Of a stretch of DNA of 64,000 nucleotides, positions 1 to 13,314 are shown one piece after another. The stretch's first letter is position 1. Every line of letters begins with the position of its first letter. Under the pieces are notes generated by a model that worked only from the letters and a program-made list of their open reading frames with translations, searched no databases and was not told the origin of the DNA. Made by a program: the position numbers and the translations under genes. The DNA comes from Eublepharis macularius (Eukaryota; Chordata; Lepidosauria; Squamata; Eublepharidae): positions 30,749,232 through 30,813,231 of the forward strand of contig NC_072794.1 in the NCBI RefSeq assembly GCF_028583425.1. The letters run 5' to 3'.

Positions 1-659
1 AAATACAGAACTCCATTGTTGCGTGGTCCCAGACTCAGTGGTTGATGGTTTAGAGGGAAGACTGAATTTTCTGTGCGATTTTGGTGCTGCCGCTTGCAAA
101 AATAGCTGCCCCCAGAACCTCACCCCCTTGAAAAGAAGGGCATGTATTTGCACATGTGTGACCAACACACACGCACAAGGGACCAAAACTCATGAAATTA
201 AAAAAACCTTAATGGATTGGTTCTGAGCCAGCACCACCCCAGCTGGAACAAACCGGTAATGAGATGCGATCATTCCGTAACCCCTGGAACCAAAACGGAA
301 ACAAACTTTCTCGATGCACAGCCATATTTCTGCTGATTCAACTTATTCAGGGCCACAGGCAGCAAGCCGTGGAACCCTTCAGCTCCTAACGTGTGGCTAG
401 AGCCTCTGGCCATACCCAGGGCGAAATATCTGAAACAGGTGATTAGAAGCTTACGCAAATTTCATTCAGCTTTCAGAGGGAGAGAGAGAGACTATACTAT
501 GTTAGTTGAAATGAGATTTTATTTGTTATAAAAACATTCTGCTTTCCCAAAGCAATTTCTATGCTACGCAGCTTACAGCAAATCACAAACCAGCAGCATT
601 AAAATCCATTCAAAGCTAAGTAAAACAATTTTGCAGTAGCATGACATTTATTCAGGAAC

Positions 660-1250
660 AGACCAGCACCTTAAACAGTAGCATGCCAGAACATAGTAAA
701 GTTTGCCAGGCACCAAAAGAAGGTGGCATGTCGGGAGGAGGGAGACCAAAGGCCTGGTGCCACTTTGGTTACCACCTGCCCTACATCAGAAAACACTGAT
801 GCCCAGTGAAGATTCTCTGAAGTTTTTAGTTCTGGGCAGGTTTGTATGATACTGTTAACATTTTTGTCACCACATTTACAGACCAGTTGAAATTTCTGGG
901 CAGTCTCCAAAGTCAGCCCCCTATAAAGTTCATTACAGTAATCTAACCTAAATGTAAAGAAAGCACTGAGAACTTTGGTGAGGTCCTTTCTTTCCAAGCT
1001 GCTGGCATAGCAACCCATGGTGCTCAAAGGTGCTTTGAGCTATGAAAGCTATTTGGGTATCCACAGATAAGGCCGGATCTGGAAGCCTTCTCAGGCTATG
1101 AGAGAATACAACTCTATGCAGCGCAGGCCGGAGACCATCTTCTTAGTTGGGAGCCCCACTCCCTCTCAGCACCTGGTCTGCATTGAGCTTCAGTTCATTA
1201 GCCTTCATTCAGCCCTAACTGTCTCCAGGTGCCTTTTCGGAATATCCATT
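660..1250 (-). mobile_element. L2-like LINE fragment (old)
   Basis: The minus strand encodes FRLDYCNELYRGLTLETAQK followed by FQLV, the C-terminal reverse-transcriptase motif of L2/CR1-clade LINEs. Flanking frames decay on both sides. It is strongly diverged and 5' and 3' truncated. Confidence 0.7.
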
Positions 1251-1849
1251 GCACCGACACCATCTGAAAAGAAATAGGAGTGTCTGTGTCTATAGAGCTG
1301 TATTGAATTGCCATCTGCTTCCGAGTGGGGGGGAAAGGCAAAAGGAGAAGTTTTCATACATCCAGACATCTCGTGGGAGGAGAAGGGCTCATTTCCTTGT
1401 CTTCAGTTAAGCAATTCTGTAAAGCAGCCACACTGTAGGTAATTCACAGTAGTACAACATCAAAAACTCAGTATGACCATGGCCAGGCACTTTCTGAACA
1501 TCATGTTACTGAGCGGCAGCCAAAGCTCTGTGCAGCTTTGCTAAACATCACGCACTCCGGCTTGGGGGCTGCTGTTTCAAGCCAAGCAGTCGCAGGATAC
1601 CTGGACAGCAGCAACAGAGGAAGGTTAGGCTCAATCCTACTGTAGTTTTGTTTTTTGTTTTTTAAATTGGATTAGTTTTAGTGGCTTGAGGAGTGAGCCA
1701 CTTGGAAATTCTCCTGTGCAAGCCCAACTGAAATGAAAAGGAGCTGTGCCACAGCTGTCTCTTGCGCTGCAGTCCTCAGTGGTGCCCAGAAAGCCACCAT
1801 CCAAGACACTTGCCTCTTCTCACCTTGTAGGGATTGGCCTTTTTTTTTT

Positions 1850-1930
1850 TTGGATCCTGTGTGATGTAGTGGTTAGAGTGTTGGACTAGGACTTGAGAGA
1901 CCCGAGTCCAAATACCCACTTCTTCAAGTC
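1850..1930 (+). mobile_element. tRNA-derived SINE head fragment
   Basis: The segment GTAGTGGTTAGAGTGTTGGA and the B-box-like tail after it match the head of the lizard tRNA-SINEs seen intact elsewhere in the window. The body is not recognisable. Confidence 0.5.
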
Positions 1931-3781
1931 TCCCTTTTCTTGCTGTCCTCCTCTCCCCACAAGACCCAGGCCTACTAACCCTTCCATCCCTTTGAGGGGG
2001 GCGAGGCAGCACAAGTACACCGCATTGCTTGTTCCCATTGTCTGACAGTTGCCTCTCCTCAGCTTAAAGGACTGAAGAAGCCTCCACATTCAGTTCATGT
2101 CTGCCATTTCTATATTCCTTTGGGACCAGGGAATGGCACTGACAGGAGGTGCACGTATGCCTTTTTGGGCCTTCGCTATTATTTGTTCCACTGGAACTGG
2201 GACTCTGACCAGTTCATCTGTTACTTTTTAAATTTTGAAATATTTGTTCTCCGCTTGTCTTCTGAAAGTAGCTAAATGGATTAATAAAAACAGCTTTAAT
2301 GAGTTAAAAAGACACTGTCCTGCTGATTGTACTATCAGATAAAACTGTTTGCAGCCAAATGGTAACCTAACACAGCGTATACACTTTCCTCCCCAAATGC
2401 TTACCAGTACAATAAAATATTTGCTACTGAGAGGAAGGAAAAGGGCTCACTAGTCAAGCTTCTCTAGGCAGGGAATTGTGTTGCTTGGATGCCACCACTG
2501 AGAAGTCCCTGGCTGGATAGCCCCTCTCTAACTTTGTTGATGGGGGTCAGCTACAACACAGTTTCTGATGAAGACCTTGGCAGGCAGGTTCTTATGGGGC
2601 CAGCATCTCGGTTCTACCATGGAGCAATAACACCTTGTCTTCCTTAATCTTAAGTGCACCTCTGAGCTTGAGCGACTCGCTTCATTTTTGTATCTCTGGT
2701 GTTGCCACAGGCTGTTGGGATCTGTTGTTTCTTTGGCTTTGGGGAGTTGTCTCTAATAGTTTGTGCAGTTGGTTCGGGCTCTGGGGTGGCGCAGTCCTTA
2801 ATTGTGGATTGTCAGCTGGAGTCCAAGTTAACCCAGGGCATCAGTAAGTGTAGCATAATGTATATCCCATGCCTCATGACTCATGTTTCCATTAGACGCC
2901 TTCCCTCTTTAGGCTCAGAAAACATATTGTACCGACATTTACTGGCAAGAAGAGCTAGTTGACTGCTGCTTAGAATCCACACTTTGTTTTCTCCAGCAAA
3001 ATGTCTAAAAGGATTCTGGACGGCATCTTGGATGTTGCAAAGAGAAGTTGACTGGGAAGGATGTTAGATGGCTCTGTTGGCCCCCCAAGCCAGCACATAA
3101 TTAGCCCTGCTGCCTGGACCCTGGGAAGCCTGCCTGCTGTTTCCAATATGGCAGATGATTGCTACAGAGGGATGGTTCTACAAAGCCCAGAAACAGCGAG
3201 AACAGAAGTATTTGTGGTTCGTGCATGGTTTTGATGAGATTCAGCTGAATATGTCAACAGCCTCCATTGTTCAGTGTTGTGCTTGAGATGAAGAGCCAGA
3301 GCTCTGCAGGAAAGCCCTGGATTTAGGAGAGAAGGTGAAGCATGGGCTTTGTGGTGCTGAAGGTCACAGGTTCAGCTCCCGCCATCCTCTGTACAAAGGA
3401 CCCCAGGCAGCAAGGTTGAGGGAGGCCTCCACCCGACAGCTGCTCTCTAAGTCTCATTCTGTGCTAGATAGAGCAATAGTCTGAGGCTGTGTTCAGAACA
3501 CCACAACAAGCCAGGATGTGCGCAAAATCACCACCCCTTCTGTTACTGGAAATTTACCGCAGGATCCAAGCCACAGTAAACATCACAGATCAGTGTTGAT
3601 CTGTTGAGGTCCATCTGAGCCAAAGTGAAAATTATTTCTGTTTATTGTAGCGTTATTAAATGATTCATATTATTCAATCAGGGTCATGATAGTTGAGAGA
3701 TAACAGCAGTCCAAGGTGGGGAGGACTCCTGGATCCAGCCCAGCTGTTCTCTCTCCCATAAATAATCACACAGGGAGGGGG

Positions 3782-3905
3782 TCATAGCTTAGTGATAAAG
3801 TGATTGCTTAGCAGGCACTCTGGTTTAATCTCCAACACAATCAGTTGAAGGCATCTTGGGCAGTAGGACTGGGAAAGGCCACTGGGAGCTGCTGCTCATC
3901 AAAGT
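3782..3905 (+). mobile_element. tRNA-derived SINE copy, diverged
   Basis: Begins GGGGGTCATAGCTTAGTG with a pol III A-box-like head and a degraded B box (GGTTTAATCTCC). It ends in a short body. It is the same family as the copies near 4.5, 40.2 and 62.7 kb. Confidence 0.45.
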
Positions 3906-4499
3906 GGGCCTAGTGCCTTGTGGACCAGGCAAGATGGACCGCTGGTAGTTTCATTTGTTCAAAACCTCTGTCCCAAATGAGGCTTTGGAGTTGTCGAAAG
4001 CCTTCTATGAATGTGCTTTCCCAAAGGTTGTTGAGAGCCATTCCTTTTTGCCTTAAAAGTGGTCTCAAACAATGGCTTAGTTTGAATTCTGACTTCCCAC
4101 CCCAAGTAGAGAAACCTCTCCTTTGTACGGTGTCTTCCACAATAGAAGACGGTGGGCATGGGATTTCTGATGGTGTGGAAACATTCAACGTTTTGAGACT
4201 TATGCTGTGGCATCCTGCAGACAGGGGAAATGTACAGTGTGTTTTGTTTTTATTTTGTGAAACCGTGGTTTGATCCCCTACTTATTCTCTTGGAGCTGCA
4301 GCTGGTGACCTAGCTTCACATTCTTGGAAGGAAAAATATGGAACAATTTCTGAGAGAATGTCTTCCTCTTCCATCGAAAAAGGGAGCACCAACCCACCTC
4401 TCCTAGCCCCATCATTCTGAGAGAGGGAGAGGAGTTCATGTTCGTTGTGTATGGGTCCCAGAAAGTGGTGTGTAAAGGCAGGCTACTCATAGCTCAACC

Positions 4500-4640
4500 C
4501 TGCTTTGGGGAGAGGATGTGGCTTAGTGGCAAAGAACCAGTTTTGCATGCAGAAGGTTCAAAACCTCTGGACAAAGTCCAGGAACCAAACTCTGCTACAG
4601 ACCTAGATGCCAACTTTGTCCCCAGCACTGTCACAGGACC
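4500..4640 (+). mobile_element. tRNA-derived SINE copy, partial
   Basis: Head GGATGTGGCTTAGTGGCAAA and GCATGCAGAAGGTTCAAAAC correspond to the A and B boxes of the squamate SINE whose consensus has GCATGCAGAAGGTCCCAGG. The body diverges quickly. Confidence 0.55.
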
Positions 4641-4889
4641 CAGTAACACTGGCCTGGATCCCATTATCCTTCAAGGAACTTCTTCCAGCTTAAGGAGCCT
4701 TTCTCCAAGAGTCACTTACATTAGAGGACAGCACTTCAAGCTGGATGAAAGCTTCAGAATTTGATCATTGGAGGATGGTGTTAGGATCCATGCCACGGCC
4801 ATCATGGGTCATCCACTTACACATCATTCCATTTAATATATGCCAACATGTGCCAACAATGCCCTTCTATTGTCTACAATGGACAAATG

Positions 4890-5050
4890 GTTTAATCCCC
4901 AGCATCTCCAATTAAAGAGGATGAGGTATTTAGGTGATGTGAAAGACCTTCACGTGAGACCCTAGAGAACACCTGCCAGTCAGAGCAGACAATACTGTAC
5001 CTGCCAGGCCAGTGGTCTGGTTCAGTATAAGGCAGGTTCATGCATGCCAT
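4890..5050 (+). mobile_element. tRNA-derived SINE copy, 3' part
   Basis: Contains the B-box remnant followed by the family body: AGCATCTCCAATTAAAGAGG, GGTGATGTGAAAGACCTTC, AGACAATACTG, and GGTCTGGTTCAGTATAAGGC near its end. The head is missing. Confidence 0.65.
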
Positions 5051-5959
5051 TTGGAGTGGGTGGGTTTCCCCTTTGCAGTACTAAAGGATTGCCCAGAAGG
5101 GAAACAAAGGAAGTGTGCATGAGTGTTTGAATAGGCTCTGATGAGGAACATCATTTAGTGCCTGGTTTCTCCACAGGAGTTCCCCCACCAGGCATTTAGG
5201 CTGTTCAGCCACCTGGACTTGCAGGGCAAAGGGCAGGAAGTGAGAGCAAAAGAACCCTGTTGATATCCACACATAAAACAGGGAAGCGGAAATCTCGGCA
5301 ACAAGCCGCTCTCAGCTCCAGGCCGTTGAGGAGTGTGATCCTTCGTGTGGGAAACTGACCACCCACCAAGAGGTGCTGAGATGGGACAGGCTTCAGGGCA
5401 ATTTGGCATGAGTACAAAGGCGGAGGGGGGGGCATTGTGTATATGTGTGTGTGAATGAGTGCGTGTGTGTGAGAGAATGTTATAATAAAAGCTTGAGAGA
5501 TTGCTTGTGACCTTACCAAAACATCCTTGCAAATGGGAAATATCATTCTGCCCTGCTCTGTGGAAGCCAAGCCCTTGCCTGCTCCTCTGATTCACTATCA
5601 GATGAGGCAGCTGAAGTGTATACATTTCAAAAAAACCCCAAAAAGGAGCAAGAGCTCATGCTGTGTGTTTTATGACTTTGGTGATAGTTTTATGTTTATT
5701 GTCTCGTGTTTACGCGAGTTGCTTTGAGAGACTAGTACTGGACGGACAAGCTGGATACAAGCAATGTGGTATATTGGTCAGTCTAGGATAGCTGTCATCC
5801 ATCTTGCCGAGACTGTGGGTGCTTTGGGAATTTTGAGCATGGGGATGGGACACCATCACAAATTGGCCACAGAGGCTCAGCCAATCACGAAATGTGCAGA
5901 GATTTCGAGATAAGCATCTTCCTGGAACGGCGGGAACGGTTTCCAAGTGGGTGCTCCCT

Positions 5960-6085
5960 GGAGACACAAATTTATTTATTTTATTAGGTTTATTAGATTT
6001 ATATCCCACCCTCCCCCACGAATGGGCTCAGGACTGCCAATGTCAACAAACATCAACAAATACACTTAAAAACACATAGAACGAT
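5960..6085 (-). mobile_element. LINE/SINE 3' tail fragment
   Basis: A minus-strand tail of the type ...GGGATATAAATCTAATAAA. Seen on the + strand it is TTATTAGATTTATATCCCAC followed by the usual CCTCCCCCACGAATGGGCTC. The family is not certain. Confidence 0.45.
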
Positions 6086-6227
6086 AAAGAACCTCCCTGG
6101 GATCTCCTGAAGCACCTCCTACTTCAACACAGGAGAGAAATGCCAGGATTGGCTGTTTGCTTTGGGGGGAGAAGGAAGTCAGTGCCAGAAACACACTGCA
6201 GGATGCCCATGGTGGCCGTGGATACCA

Positions 6228-6370
6228 CGTTAGGGATCCCGGGGGGATCTGGAGAATCTGGGCTCAGACGCCCACCCTGCCACAGAGCTTGCTGGGTCAC
6301 CTTGAGCCAGTCATTCCCTCTCAGTGTAACTTGCTTCTCAGGGTGATTATGAAGCTAAACTGAGAGCCAG
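6228..6370 (+). mobile_element. tRNA-SINE body fragment
   Basis: The segment GCTTGCTGGGTCACCTTGAG CCAGTCA with a following CTCAGGGTGATTATGA matches the body shared by lizard tRNA-SINEs. It is diverged. Confidence 0.5.
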
Positions 6371-6950
6371 TGATTACCACATTGCTGCCCAAGCTAAGTG
6401 TACATAGTTAAATGGTAATGCCAAACTGCAAGAGAATTTTGTCCCCCTTTCAGGGAAATGCCTCCAGGCATTGTATTTAACATTTGGGGCTGGAACGCAG
6501 GAGGCCCTTTTCTCAGCAGCTTTCTTCTCACAGAGCTGCCATCATCCCGGCAAGGCTTATGTGGGAGAATATCCCAGTGGACAAAACCCAAAATAGGAAG
6601 GAGTGGGCAAACTTTCCAGACCCCAGGTAGCCACAAAAGAGAGGTATTGGATTAAACATTATACATGTCTGATCTGCTTCTAAACGCCCAATGCTTTTGC
6701 CTGATTGGTGGGTGCTTGACTCCATTTGTATGTTCATCTGATAGGATGATGGGCTCTGGGTTCTTTGTCCAGCACACTCTGGGTACTATCAGTGCCCTGT
6801 ACATTTGAGTGTGCTTCCTATGACGTCCCTGGCTCACAATGAAACCTCTTTAGGGGCGGTGCTTTTCTGCCCTTATATGCAAGGTGTTGAGTGAAACTTT
6901 TTCCCTGTGGTAACTCTTGCCCTTTTGTTTGTTTTTTCCCCCTTTTCCAG

Positions 6951-7159
6951 AGAAAATAATTAACGGCCAAGACTACGAAGTCATGATGCAGATCGACTGC
7001 GAAGTGATGGACACCAGGATCTTGCACATCAAGAGCTCCTCCATCCCTCCTTACCTTCGAGAGCAGCAGAGGAACCAAACAACATCCTTCTATAGTTCTC
7101 CTCCCACTGTCCCAGAGGCAGCCCCGGCAGTGAGAACAATTGCAGAGTCACCCCAGTAA
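6951..7159 (+). CDS. ATF6: ATF6 terminal coding exon (C-terminus of the ER-stress sensor)
   Basis: This is the last exon of activating transcription factor 6 alpha, an ER membrane protein. On unfolded-protein stress it moves to the Golgi, is cut by S1P/S2P and releases a bZIP factor. The exon encodes the end of the luminal domain. It opens after a clean acceptor, with two bases completing a Glu codon, and reads [15 protein letters not shown], then [20 protein letters not shown] and a final ESPQ before TAA. These blocks match the human C-terminus closely. The luminal Cys equivalent to human C618 (in MQIDCEVMD), involved in redox control, is kept, and so is the N-glycosylation sequon NQT equivalent to human N643. 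The last 25 residues diverge, as is usual for this tail. The upstream exons are outside the window. The gene converges on OLFML2B. Confidence 0.96.
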
Positions 7160-7750
7160 ATGGCCCAAGTTGGACGGTGCCCTGGAATGACACATTTGCT
7201 CCCACCAACCCTTGTGGGTTTGCTGGTGGCAGCTTCCAGACTCAGACAAGAGTTTACCTGCATCAGTCAACCCAAGGTCTCTGGATCTGACCCTGTGCTG
7301 TGAAGGGCTCTGCCTGCTTACCATCCTGGCCCCAAGGCCTCTCCTAACCCAGCTCTTCTCAGTGGCCTGCTGCTGCTGTTATTATTTTCTTAATAATTTA
7401 TGTTTCCCCTGCAGTGCATGGAGTGCTTTACAATGAATCCTTCCTCAGCCTTAAGTCTTTGGGATGGCCTCTCATTTGTTTAATTACAAAAATGGGGAAA
7501 GCAGTCTAGGTGGTTCTTGTGGGTCCAGAAAGGATTAAAAAAATAGGTCTCCCCAAATGCTCTGTGCCGGACTACTGTCTTTCGGAGTCTGCCTGTTTCA
7601 TTTCACCCAGAACAACTGACACATCATAAGGAGTCTTCCTAGGCAAGCACGGTTTATTGTGCACCAAATGCCCACTTGTTGCACATTTGTTAAATAATAT
7701 CCAGGATGTTTGCCCATCTCTCAATTAAATTTGTAATTCAGCATTACTGA
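7160..7750 (+). other. ATF6: ATF6 3' UTR (probable; end uncertain)
   Basis: Non-coding sequence follows the TAA. A weak ATTAAA signal occurs at 7724-7729. A canonical AATAAA occurs further on, at about 9797-9802. The human transcript has a UTR of several kb, so the true 3' end may lie well beyond this interval. Transcript data would be needed to place it. Confidence 0.4.
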
Positions 7751-10700
7751 GAGCATGCAGTTCTCCCCCAGCCACTAGGGCCATAGAAGTTTGGGGTACC
7801 GGCTGGAGAAGTATGCTGGGTATTTTTCAGAGGGGGCGAGTGACAATCACGTGGGACACGGAAGGAGCCCGGTTTCCACTCTTAACCCCAGCCTGCAAAG
7901 AGGGAGTTGAAAGAGGATGGTGTGGATGGAATGTGGAAATATCTTCTTGTCAGTTTCTCCAGAGGTTGCTAGACTTTGACTAGTGACTATAGCTGGATGC
8001 ACTGGTGCCCAGATCAAAGGAGGGCTTTGCCAGAGTTTACCTTCAGGTTGGTCTGTTTCAGCTCCCCTGGGCTTGTTCCTCCTTGTCACCTAGCTTTTCT
8101 TGTTTAGGGTAGAGGACAGCAGCATCTTTTTCTCTTGAAACTGTGTAATGTTGCATTTAAATTACAACAGGGAAAGGGTATCCTGCGAATGTTAACATGT
8201 AGTAAGAATTTTCCCAGAAGTGATAGGATGAGCCGAGAAAAGACTAATCCCTGTAATGGCTTAGCAGTTTGCAAGCAGGAATCAAAGCAGAAGTGTGTGT
8301 GTTTGTGTGTGTGTTCGTTTCTTTTTTGCCTTTCCTTCCATGAAAGGCGTAATGATATCTGCCTTCCTAGGAAAGCTAGGCAGCTGCAAGAGGCAAGGGC
8401 CTGTCTTTGTTAGCCTGTGAAGTGTCCTGCACATGGAGAGCGCTCTGTAAGTGGAATCTGACCCGGCTCTCAGCCATAATGTTGGACAAGGGCTCTTGTC
8501 TATTCAAAGCCATTCTCTGCAAATTTACTTGAACTCCTTCTGCATGGCTCTGATCCTTCCGTGACTTCTCGCCACGAGCTTTGGGTTTTCAGGGATGGAG
8601 GGATCCTGCTATTATTTTTCTTGTCCGGGAAAGTTGCTCTGACTCTAGAGGGAGTTGAATAACATTTCATAAACATTCTTTTATTAACGAAGGCGTTGTT
8701 CTCTTGGAGGCCAAGGTTCCTTTGTGCCCTGATTTTATGGAAGGGAGGGGCGTAGAGTGTTATCCCACGATTAGCTGTTCCCTGTAGACAGCCATGTTCT
8801 TTGCAATTCAATAGTGGTGGAAACAAACAGAGACATTCTTGGAAGGCTGCTTTTGGAAACAGTGTGCAAAGCTGTCTTTAAAAAGTTAGGGCACAAGCCA
8901 GGGGGAAGGTCACCAAACTAGGTCTCCTGTAAGATTTTGGCAGTTTTCCTTGGGGAAATCTCTGGACGTACCCATCAGCCCTAGGGCACAGTGAATTGGT
9001 AGGCAAGTAGTCATCAAGTTTGGCAAGCATGAAATAGTTGCCTACAAGCCTCAGTTTGAGGTCTCGCAGTCTGGTGTCAGCAGCTGCAGGAGCAAGGCGG
9101 GGAGCTTGAGGACGTGGTCTCTGCCATACTGATTTTTTAGCCCTACCAAGCACAGCTAGAGGCTGCGGCCTTGGAAGCTCTGGTCGGACCGTTCTCCCTT
9201 CATGCTACTTGCTTTCTTCCAGCTGGCCTCCTGCTGGCCTCAGCCCCTCTGCTGTGCTGCCTGTTCACAACTGTTCAGTACCCAGACAGGCTGGTTTTCT
9301 TTCCCTCTTGCTATACCAGGGAAACACAACTCTCACAATATGCTTGAACAAACAGGAAAACCTCCATCATGGGAAGGAGGCAGCATTTTCTCAGATGGAG
9401 AGTTTCCCCAGTGCATCAAGTATCATTAACTGCCCCCTCACACACACACACACACACACTTTTTCTTAGGTGTTTCCTCTGCAGTCAGCAGAGCCTATGA
9501 ACATCCCACCCGCCTCCCGAAAGATTAAAGCTTCTTAAGTCACCAATTGTTCCCGACCACCCCCCAACAAGTTCAAACAATTTTGAAGTAAGGAAATTAT
9601 TTCTCTTCTTGGAAAGCCTGAATAAGAAAGCAATTCCTTTGCGGGTTAGGGAGGAGTGTTTGGGAGAGGGTTTTTTTTTGTACCTAGGACAATTTGTCTG
9701 CTTTGGATTGGGGTGGGGGTGGGGGTGGCTGAAAGCAACTGACAGCCAGGCTGTCAAAATTGGGGACAGCTTCTGTGTCTGTCCTTCCTTTCTCAAGAAT
9801 AAATTAAGAAACGTTAACATAGAACATGGGTGGATTTGTTTTCTTGTGCATCTGCTTTAAATCTTCTGTTGAATCCAGTCCGGCAATAGCTTATTTAAAA
9901 ACGTTCTGCATACCTGCCTTTGAGCCTGAACTCCATCATCAGCGTTGGAGAGGTAAGCGGAAGAGGAGGGGAGGGCATGCACTTGAGGAGTCTAGGATTT
10001 CACTGGGGAGGCAGTCCCTCCCCAAGCCCCCTGCCCCCCAAGAAACAGCAATAGTGAAAACCATACCAGTAGTCTGCACAGCCGTGTGGGCCAGTAAACT
10101 ATCCCCCTTCCCACCCTGTTCTCCAGCAGTTACAGCAACAGTAATATTGAATGGACACTGCGTAGGCCAGAAAGGAAAGAGTAAGGGCTCTGAGGGTCCA
10201 GGATATAAAGCCATTAAGAGAGGGCAGTGGCCAGAAATTAGGAAGAACCTGGAAATCTCTGGAGATAGATGTGGAGGAAGTATGAGAACAGGAGCCTGAG
10301 GAAAGCTGGCAAGGTGTTAGGGAGCAGTCCTGGGGAAGGATAGCAATGAATTTGTGGAAGGTGGCATAGGTGACGCTGGCGCTGAGGGGAAAGCAGGCAC
10401 AGCAGTGCCGTCGTCACACAGGCAAGAGTGGTTGAGGTTGGCACATCCAACCAGACTGTCATTCTGCCCGAGATTCATACGCACTCCCCCGCCCTGTTGT
10501 GTGGGCATTCCACCAGTACTGAATAACAGCCAACTGGACTGGCTACATCACAGAAACGGCCCTGTCCCTTGCTCTGGTGCATTCTGAGGAGGAAGGCAGT
10601 GGACTCACAGACTGCACTTTCCAAAAACTGGAAACGCGCTCTCACACAACAGCTGCTTCAATAGAGGCTGGCCGCCTAGCTACTTTTGCAGCGGGGAGCA

Positions 10701-13314
10701 GCTCAGTTTAAACGAGAGAATTGTTTGAATGCAAAGTCCCATGATGGAATTCTTTTGCTTCAGTGTCCTGTTTAAAGCAGGCCAAAGAGAGGTCTGAGGG
10801 TAAATTTCCCCCTCTCATTAAAAATCTGACAATTGTTTTGAGTTCGGAGGGGGGGGGGGAATCAAGGCACATGCCGAAGGAGAAATTGCAATAGTTACGG
10901 GGCTTTAACCACCCTTAAATCGGGTGGGTTACCAGTCCATTCAGGTCATGGCACCGTCTGCAGCAAACATCATTTGGGAACTCTCAGATGTGGGTGTCTT
11001 ACTCCCCCACTATGTTTGCTGCGAGGACTCTTGGTGTTTCCCAGAGAAACTAACGTGTGTCTCTGCCCTTATGGTGTCACTCCCAGGAGTGGAGACTTTT
11101 AGGTCCCACTGATTTCAGTAAGATTTCTATACATGCTTTTAACTTTCCCCACTGACACCAACTGCCTGCAATGTACTTAACTGGCTAGATCATGCTCTGT
11201 TTCGCTTGAATGCAGCTGGGGAGTCTGACTGTCCCCACAAGCACTAGTGCTATTGTGTTTGTAGCAACGATACTGTATGGAGTTACCCTCAGTCAGGGAG
11301 CTGGCATGAGAGGGAAATCCTGATTTGGGATTGCAAACTCCTTACGAGCAAAAAACAGGCCTTTTTTTTGTTTTACAGCTTTTGTCTCTCTAGGTAGTGC
11401 TGTTTAAATAGCACTAATTTAATTGTACATGATGCTCAGAGCTGGTGCAAGCATTCCTGTGAGTCCTCTTGGAAACAATGAGAATACTATCATCCTGGAA
11501 CATAGCCCAGGAAATCCAACACAGCTATATTTAATTTCAAAAGGGGTAAGTTCTTTTGACAATGAGCGAATTGCACAAAGGAAGGTAAAAGATCCAGACT
11601 CCATCAACTTGGAGGTTAGTTAAACCACTATCAAAGACATTGTTAAAACATTTCTACAGACTTGGAAACGATGCAACAATTGCAGGAGCATGCTGGCATG
11701 GTTAAATATCAAAGTCATTACAACTACTAGAGGCAAGATTTCTTTAGAAACGGATGCCTCACCTTCAAGACATATTTAGATGTTTTAGACACAGGAAACC
11801 TGCCACACTGGTGCAGTACGCTAGCCTAGAAGATGACGGTGGAAACTGAGTATTAAATGATGACAGAAAAGCTAAACAATTCTTTGCACCTTTTTTTTGT
11901 TGTCAGATACTTGAACCTGAGCCATTGTTTTCAGGGAATGCAGCTAAAGACCGATGTTAAATAGGAGTGCTAGTAAAAAGCAGAATTAACTAACACGTTA
12001 AAAAAAAATCAGTGGGATTGGAAGACACAAAGAATCCGTAAAAGAACTGAAAGCAGAAACTACTGGCTTAAAAAGGTATTTCTGAAATTGGCATCTGTAA
12101 GGGATTAAAAGATAACTAACGTCATGCAATTTCTTTAAAAATGATCCGTGGAAGATTACAAAAGGAATTTTTAGGACATTGAGGAATATGTATACAAGGA
12201 GCAGTTAGGAGTTACAAAAAAACTTTCGGAAATGCTTTTCTTTCATACAATGATGGCTGCTAGAATAGCATATGCCATATAATGGAAAACCACAAACCAT
12301 TCTGGAGAGAGGTACATCAAACTGGGAACTGGCCAAAATGAACGATGTAACAGAAGCCAGAATTAGAAAGCTGGCTGAGGTGTGAGGGAACCCTTTCTAT
12401 TGTTAGTGGTACAGCCAGTTTGGAGTACCCGTTAGGAAGTGCCCAAAGTGGTACATCCCATCTTCTGCTTCCAGACCCCTAAAAGAGTACCAGGAATGGA
12501 AGTTACTTTCTCTCCTACTTATTAGGAAGTGCTTTATTAGGGTTTTGCAATTTAGTCTTTTTAAATGGAATGTTTAGTACTTATACCCAATTAACTCTAA
12601 TTTTGGAACCTACCTTTGTAATTTTTTCTATTTGTAAGTCATTTTTTTAAGAGAGAAAAATTTCACAGTATTCTCAAAGGGAAGCTATGTTGTGAGATGG
12701 ATCCTGTAGTCCATTTATTTAGTATATTATCTTTCATTCCCTCCAAGGAGTTCAAGACTATACATCATTCTCCCCTTCCTTCGTTTTATGCTCACAACAA
12801 CCTTATGAGGTAGGATAGGTTGAGAATACCGGCTCAAGGTCACCCAATGAACTTCCATGGCTGAAATGGGATTTAAACTTGGGTCTCACAGACCATGTTC
12901 AGCACTCCACCCACGGCACTATTCTGGCTCACTTCACACCTTATATTTTCTTTGTGGAGAGACGCTTTTGAGCATTTTTGGTAAAACACTATCATGGGAT
13001 ATATATATGGTCGCCGTATGAAATCTTAAGTTTATCTTGCAAGTACTTGTTCCTGGGAATCGACAGCAAAGAGTGTATCCTTTTGTACTGCTTGTGAACT
13101 TTCATCACTCCACAAGTGGAGCTATATTTTCATATCTGTAACAAACGCTCTGGTTAAAGGAACAGCAGTCTGGGTCAGGGCCTCTAAACCAAGAGATAAC
13201 ACAGGCTGTTATCTTCCATTGGCTGCACAATTAGGCAGATCCAACAATAACACACAATGACAAAAATAATTGTGAGCAAAGACTTAACAATTAGTGAAAG
13301 GAGTCTAGTTTAAC
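7751..13314. other. Between the ATF6 and OLFML2B 3' ends: no gene seen
   Basis: There are 6.5 kb between the two stop codons. Much of this could be a long ATF6 3' UTR. Only short chance reading frames occur. A (CA)n tract lies at about 9439-9458, a G-run at about 10850 and a minus-oriented SINE at 12735-12935. The AT-rich segment 11400-12450 looks like non-coding or UTR-type sequence and I could not assign it. Confidence 0.6.
12735..12935 (-). mobile_element. tRNA-derived SINE, minus orientation
   Basis: On the minus strand it runs from a tRNA-like head (AGTGCTGAACATGGTCTGTG and a B box TTTAAATCCC) through GGGTGACCTTGAGC and TACCTCATAAGGTTGTTGTG to an AAAACG tail. This is the standard order of this SINE class. 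Confidence 0.65.

Larger units (their letters stand above)
1..6950 (+). other. ATF6: ATF6 last intron, 3' portion
   Basis: This is intronic sequence upstream of the ATF6 terminal exon. It ends in a polypyrimidine run and CAG at 6948-6950. I looked for the preceding luminal-domain exon (the stretch around the YYASPRSYQDFF motif of human ATF6) and did not find it, so that exon probably lies before the window. The interval holds LINE and SINE remnants, which are listed separately. The rest is unique-looking, AT-moderate DNA in which I see nothing coding. The assignment as intron rests on the adjacent exon and its open acceptor. Confidence 0.75.

Noticed and set aside
1-6950. Penultimate ATF6 exon
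   Set aside because: No match to the expected luminal-domain residues was found in any frame.
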